A stretch of 64,000 nucleotides of DNA from Melieria omissa. Its lineage: Eukaryota; Arthropoda; Insecta; Diptera; Ulidiidae. Every line of letters starts with the position of its first letter. Position 1 is the first letter of the stretch. Positions 58,443 through 64,000 of the stretch are shown here, one piece after another. The stretch covers positions 109,026,830-109,090,829 of the forward strand of contig OZ020268.1 of the NCBI GenBank assembly GCA_963971225.1, written 5' to 3'. A program made the translations under genes and the position numbers. The notes below the pieces were generated by a model. That model was not told the origin of the DNA. It was given only the letters and a program-made list of their open reading frames with translations, and searched no databases.

Positions 58443-61400
58443 ATGTGGCCAACGGAGCGCCGTCATTGCCGCAGCGCGATTAATTGCCGTATTTTGCAGC
58501 CGCAGCTGCTGCCGCCACCGTTCTGGGCACTGCTGGCGGCGCTACTACTCATGCTGGCTGCCGGCCAGGCCACAAATGCTGCTGGTAAGTTGTTACGCTT
58601 TTGTCCGTCGCCTTTTATCATCGGCACAACAGTACCGAGTGGCCAATGTAGACCGTTTGCCTGTTCGTTATTGGGCCCATTGTTTAGATTGAAGCTGAAA
58701 GATGTTTCGTCCTTGGTAAGAGTCCTTAATGGTTTACGTCTTAATCGATGAGTCCTTTATAAACCGGGCGTCGATGGTGGCCCTAAGTGAATGTCAGTTG
58801 CCCACTATTCTCTTGAAGCGCACTATTCTTGAATGTAGCGTATAGAGCAGTCGTATTAGACGTAGCGAAAAATCCTCCAGTTTTTGTTGTTGGTTTTGCC
58901 ACTTTTTCACTTTTGCTATGTTTTTATTGCTATTGTTGATCCCCGGTTTTTCGTGAGTTTTAATGGAGCTTTTGTTGCTTTCTGCTGCTGCTTTCCGGTG
59001 TTTACGGCCGCACAGCGCTGAAAACTCTGCACTGTGAGTAGTTACTAGCGTTCACTTTGCTGATATTAAAATTCGAAATCTTGCATTGCAAACAAGCCAA
59101 CAAACGGCACGAAAAGCGGGAAAACCGTCAAAGCAGCAATAAATTTTTAGTTTACACAAACTAAACGTAGTGTTAAGGCCCGTTTCGCCCTCCCCACCCA
59201 TCTTGACGCCACGACATTTACCGCTCGCTGTGCATTAGCATGAAAATGTCAACCGCCATAATTTGCTTTCGCTGTTGCCGCTTGTGCCGTCGTCGTCGTT
59301 GTTGTCGTAAAGGCGGTCGTCGGACAGTAGAATAGCCTGAGGCACGCGTGCGGCTGCATGTGAATTGTGTGTGTGTGTGTGTCTGTTTAAGGCCAAGTCG
59401 GTCGCATTTGTCTTCTGAAAACAACACGATGCGCATGCGCAGCAGCAGCATCCAACAAGCGAAACGAAAGCGCGAGCTCTGCTTCGCGGCTCCCATTATG
59501 CGTCTGTGTGCTTCTACCATTTTCTGTCACGCCAAGTTCCGTTTCAAGCTGTTCGCTGCAGTTAACAGATAAAACAAACAATCAAACAGACAAATTGCAG
59601 AGGCGAACAGACAGACACGGGCCGACAGTTTTCAGTTAATTATTGTAATCCCACTTCCGAAACTGTGCGGCGACCGCTGCTGGTGTTGCTGCTGCTGCTG
59701 CGATGATCTGGTGAGAAGCGCAGCGCGCGCAAATGCAGAAATGAAAGTCGACAACGGGAGTTGTGTAATTTGCGTGACTTTTCTTTGAGAGCGAACGCAA
59801 CTATTCAACTTCTATTCATTCGCACAACAAAGCCAGTCATCCAAAGATTTGCACTCGCTGCCCAACACACACACACACACACGCATGCGTGCCGCACGTG
59901 TCCAAAAGTGTGTCGAATGGAGTTTAGTGTGTGTGAGCTGCTTTTAAACTGTTTGAACATGCAATCTCCGTCAGGTAGCCACAGGCCCTTCGTTTCCTTA
60001 AATTTCACTCTGAGCTGACTCCGCAGGGAGCGCCACCCCTACTTGCATCGCTTACTTTTGAATTTTCCCACATCGAAGTTTAACGAAATGCCAATTGACC
60101 ATGCCCATTATCACTTGAGTTCTTATCACTTAAGTGTCATCTTAGAATTCACCAAGTCACATTCTTACATCAAATTCCAACTGTCGTGTGCGTCAGCCAG
60201 ACAGCGGACAGACGGGCTAACATGCCTTACATCTTGATTGTTTCTTATGCGCATGAAAAACATATAGGTATGTATACATACATATATATGTAACCAAACA
60301 ATCTCCAGCTCCGCAGTGCATGGCACTCCCAACAAAAACAATCGAAACTTTAGTGGTTTTGCAAATGGTCAAATGTAAAACTGTGCCTGATGGATGGTGA
60401 AAAGGTGTATACATACGTATGTATGTATGTTTCCAGTAAAAGCAAAGATTTTACATCTATTTGTGGCTATTTGTTGCGGTATCTGCGGATCGTGTTGCTG
60501 TTGCTCATAAAACTTTCAGCGCTGACACACCTTCACCCGTGCAGGACGTGGCCCAACTATGACCGCGCGCGAATTAATTACGGTCGGTGAAATTTGAAAT
60601 ATGCGCGGAAGTGTAAACATCTTCACTTTGTGATCATCACTCATTTAGTCAGCGCTCTTTAATCTGTGTATGGCGGAACCTTTGAACGTTTCATGAAATG
60701 GCAAACATCAATTTGCATACATAAATACTTATGCCATGCATAAACAAATACAAATATCGACGTCATATTTATGAAAAAATGCTTGTCTTCTCCTTAAGAA
60801 AATGTGATCAATAACAATTATTTCACCAAGAAACATCATCAATGTTGCTCATTTCGCTTTCACAAAATCGGTACAAAACCGGACTCTCACATTTCCTAAC
60901 GCATTCACTAAATTAGCAGATATCAAGTGTCGCCAACACGCAGGCCGGCTGCACCCAGTGATCGTTCTTTAGTACGTTGTCAAGACTGGTTGTGGCCGTA
61001 ATGGAAATATGTTATTTACGAGAATTTTATGGCATTTAATCACTGCCGTTGAGCTAAGTAGCCCACTGCTCGTCTATCGCCCTGAACTAGTTGCACTCTA
61101 CCAGTGCGGATTTTATTTCATCTGTAATGTACCCACGTACTCGTATATACCTTCATATGTCTATTTATAGGTGACACGAAGCGGTCCCTAATCAATGCCG
61201 CATGACTTTGGCGGAGAAAGTTTTGCTGCGGCCGTTGCATGTCTAGTCCGCGCAATGATACGCATTTCACTTGTAGTGCATCCAGCTGGCAAACGCTTTC
61301 TTCAGTTGCGGGGCCATGCCGCTGGCACTCTGCCCGACCTCACGCTGAGAGGTAAAGCGGTATTTATTTTCTGTCTGCTGTTAGCGCCAATTATTTTTGC

Positions 61401-64000
61401 GCTGCGTCTGCTCCAGTGCAAACAAAAGTTCGCCCAGTTCACAGTTCAATTGAACTGCTGAAGTTACATATGAAGCGTTGCGCCGCTCTACTTTTCCCTC
61501 AAACTTTGGTTTCCGCCAAACAAAATACCGCAAGCTCGTACAAAAAGTTAATATTAAATCTGCGTGCAAAACTTTCTTCAACGAAAATTGCTGTTGCGGC
61601 CGATCTGGAGCAGAACAGAGCGCATCAGTAACGAACCGGGCGCGTCATGGTAGCTGACACGCAAATTGTTTGGCGGTTGGCCCAACTTCACCGCCTGCAA
61701 GTGTGCCGAAGGTGTAAGCGATATAAAGCTGCGGTAGTCCCCTGGCTACCGCTTCTGGTTCGATACAACGTCGCAAGTGTTGTGCAATAGCACTGCCTCC
61801 GGGCTGTTCGTTGGTCTGTGCGTGGAATTGCCAGCAATTGAATTATTCTCAGTTAATAAATTGAAATTCTTCGAAATTCTTTGTTCTATAACAAAGATGC
61901 AAATAGCCGCACGTCGAAATCAAAAATCAATTTGGACAGTAATTAAAGCAGTGCCAGCAACAATGCGCGTATTGGGTGAGATTGTAAGGGCATTCATAGA
62001 TGTCGTAGATTGCGCGCAGTTTTGCGATCAATTGAACTCACAGCAACACTGCCACACACGCCGCACAGGCCACTGTCCGTCATGCAATAACGCGGCGCAG
62101 TACGAAAAGAAGCAAGAAGTAGAAATTAGAAGAAATAAGCTGAAAATTGTATTCCGCACATGAAGCACGAGGCACTGGAATCTCTTCCGCCCAGCAGTCT
62201 CACGCCACATATGTAAGCGTCACGACATAAGCGTCAGTCTTATTGTGTTGTTGACAAATTGAAAGCGTGAATGTTTAGGGCCGAAGGGCGCAACGAGTTG
62301 CGTGACAGCGCCGCCAGTACGGGCAAGTTTCCGAGGTCAGGTTTCTTCAATTAAATGTTGTAGGAGAATTTGCTTAAGTGCTGCTGTTGATGAACTTTTC
62401 CAACTGTTTAACATTTTTAATCATTGACAGCCACTATTTGTGGGGCACAGGAGGTCAATTAAGCAATCACAAATTTCATTAGTATTACACACATGTACAT
62501 ATATATGAATTGATATGTATATTAAAAAACGGGCATGTAATCACTTGACCTTTCTCACTTTATGTGCTCCCATAGGTATTGCCACAGACTCTCCAATTAA
62601 GATAATCAAATTGCCAGCGCAGGCGCCCATCATTCACTACAGCCAGATCGATGAATCACCGGTACTCAGCTACCGCAGCAGCAAGGAGCAAGTCTCGCCA
62701 ACTCTGCCGCCAACTATTGGCTCCGCGCCGCTGCTCTACGCGGACGACGCCAGCGCGACGGGCACGCTGGAGGACATGTTGCTCGCGGCACAGCGCCAGC
62801 AGCGCGCGACTGCCAACGCGCAGTGCCCCAGATCGTGTCCGCCGAGCGCAACTGTGGGTGCCGAACCGGTTTGCGGCACGGATGGTCTAATTTATGCGAA
62901 TCTCTGCGAGATGAAGAAGAAAACCTGCTCCCGAAATGGGGCAAGTGCTGTCAAGGTATGCAGAAAGCATGAATGCGTGTGTGCGCACATGCGGCGTTAA
63001 CGACTTTGTTTAATGCGCGCTCAATTGCAGGTGGTGAAGGATGGTTGCGAGCGGGCGACGGGTTCGGACTGCAAGCATCGCTGCGCCACCGAAAAGGACG
63101 CGGTCTGTGGCACCGACGGTCGCACCTACTTGAACCGCTGCATGTTGCGCGTGCAGGCGTGTCGCGTCGGACTGGCGGCAGTTACCGTCTCCCATGTCGG
63201 TCCCTGCAGCAATATTAGCGCCATTCGCGAATCCTGTCCGGTCGACTGCAACAGCGCACCCAAGGACGGGCCGATTTGCGCTTCGGATGGCAACGTTTAC
63301 AACTCAACGTGCGAGATGAAGTTGCTGACTTGCGGCCAGGGCGTGGTGAAGACCAGTCGCAAGCACTGCCAGTCGACCAGAATGTGTCGCGAGTCGTGTT
63401 GGCGCGTGGCCCGACCCACTTGTGGCTCCGACGGTCGCCTGTACGCCAGTCCCTGCAAGATGCGTTCCTACAACTGCGGCAAGCACATCTTCGAGGTGCC
63501 GCTCTCCTTCTGTATGTCGCAGGAGCGAAATGGCAATAACGGCGGCAGCCAGCCGGACAACTGCCCGACCGAGTGTCCTAAGTCGTCTGAGGCGCCCGCA
63601 CAGTACGTCTGCGGCAGCGACGGCAACATTTACTCATCGTTGTGCGAATTGAAGATGCTGAACTGTGGGTATGTCGCGGCGGAACAAACCACTATTTTAA
63701 TATTTAACCATGCAATGAGACTTTTAGGGGATTACCCCTATTTCCATGTATACATATTTATATTATTAACTCTGCCCTTTCGTTTTCTTCTTTCGGTTCC
63801 TTGCACAGACCGCAGCGCAAGTCCATCCAGAAGATGAGCATGGACAAGTGCAAGAATCGCTTGAACCGCTGCAAGCAACTGCCACCCTGCAAGGACTTTA
63901 ACAACCTCTTCGGTTCGATATTCTCCTCCAATCGTAACGACAAGCTTTGCGGCACCGACGCCAAAACATACAACAATGAATGCGAACTGGCGCACGCCAC
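58443..64000 (+). CDS. Multi-Kazal secreted protein, 5' part (runs off right edge)
   Basis: Exons: 58443-58584, 62576-62955, 63031-63668 and 63809-beyond 64000. Introns are 3991, 75 and 140 nt; all joins are in frame. The first 47 codons end in a signal peptide ([20 protein letters not shown]). A linker of about 80 residues follows, then consecutive six-cysteine Kazal modules: module 1 from C131 ([12 protein letters not shown]), then [48 protein letters not shown], and a sixth, [12 protein letters not shown], cut by the edge. Each keeps the C-x-[ST]-D-[GA]-x-x-Y core. Kazal modules inhibit serine proteases or act as follistatin/agrin-like matrix domains; a tandem array of this length suggests an extracellular regulator. 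It resembles the fly Kazal-rich family (perhaps CG32354, from memory). The 3' end is missing, so total length is unknown. Confidence 0.9.
58585..62575 (+). other. First intron of the Kazal gene
   Basis: A 4-kb intron with donor GTAAGT and acceptor CCCATAG. It holds GT (59366-59383), CA (59865-59883) and CTG (about 59681-59701) microsatellites plus GC-richer blocks, where open frames on both strands lack motifs. Such first introns commonly carry enhancers; none can be named here. Confidence 0.7.

Noticed and set aside
58173..58751. 192-codon plus-strand frame spanning the Kazal ATG
   Set aside because: It overlaps the true first coding exon and shares its frame at the ATG at 58443, but upstream it encodes poly-Cys from CTG/GTT repeats and downstream it reads into the intron past GTAAGT.

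Overview
The window looks like nuclear DNA of a higher dipteran fly, and I think a true fruit fly (Tephritidae) or a related acalyptrate. The evidence is short GT-AG introns (mostly 55-80 nt), many CA/CAG/GTT microsatellites, numerous short inverted-repeat transposons, and proteins that read as fly orthologues. The species call is inference; nothing here names it.

The window has two halves. About 1-41 kb is gene-poor. It is AT-rich sequence with GC-richer blocks, mobile-element remains, and a few isolated exon-like segments mostly on the minus strand. The best of these is a 1.1 kb secretory-signal exon at 24280-25384; a cysteine-rich exon lies at 18528-18690. Mobile elements include a shortened mariner (214-1003), a decayed Tc1/mariner fragment (10909-11373), an apparently intact 1.3 kb DD37E Tc1/mariner-type element (36854-38156), two LINE remnants, tRNA-derived SINEs (one nested in another tRNA-like element), a three-copy hAT-type MITE family and several other TIR MITEs.

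About 41-64 kb is a compact gene cluster. In order: UTP4/Cirhin (minus), TMX3-like ER thioredoxin (plus), PDCD5 (minus), a secreted fibrinogen-related protein (plus), Pex23/TECPR1 (minus, with an internal galectin domain), and the 5' part of a multi-Kazal secreted protein (plus, running off the right edge). I rebuilt exon structures by hand; all joined frames are open and phase-consistent. UTP4 and TMX3 are head-to-head, as are PDCD5 and the fibrinogen gene, and Pex23 and the Kazal gene. TMX3/PDCD5 and fibrinogen/Pex23 are tail-to-tail.

The genes share no obvious pathway. UTP4 serves rRNA processing, TMX3 ER protein folding, PDCD5 chaperonin/apoptosis-linked biology, and Pex23/TECPR1 autophagosome-lysosome or peroxisome biology. 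The fibrinogen and Kazal proteins are extracellular. No rRNA, functional tRNA, CRISPR or prokaryotic feature is visible.
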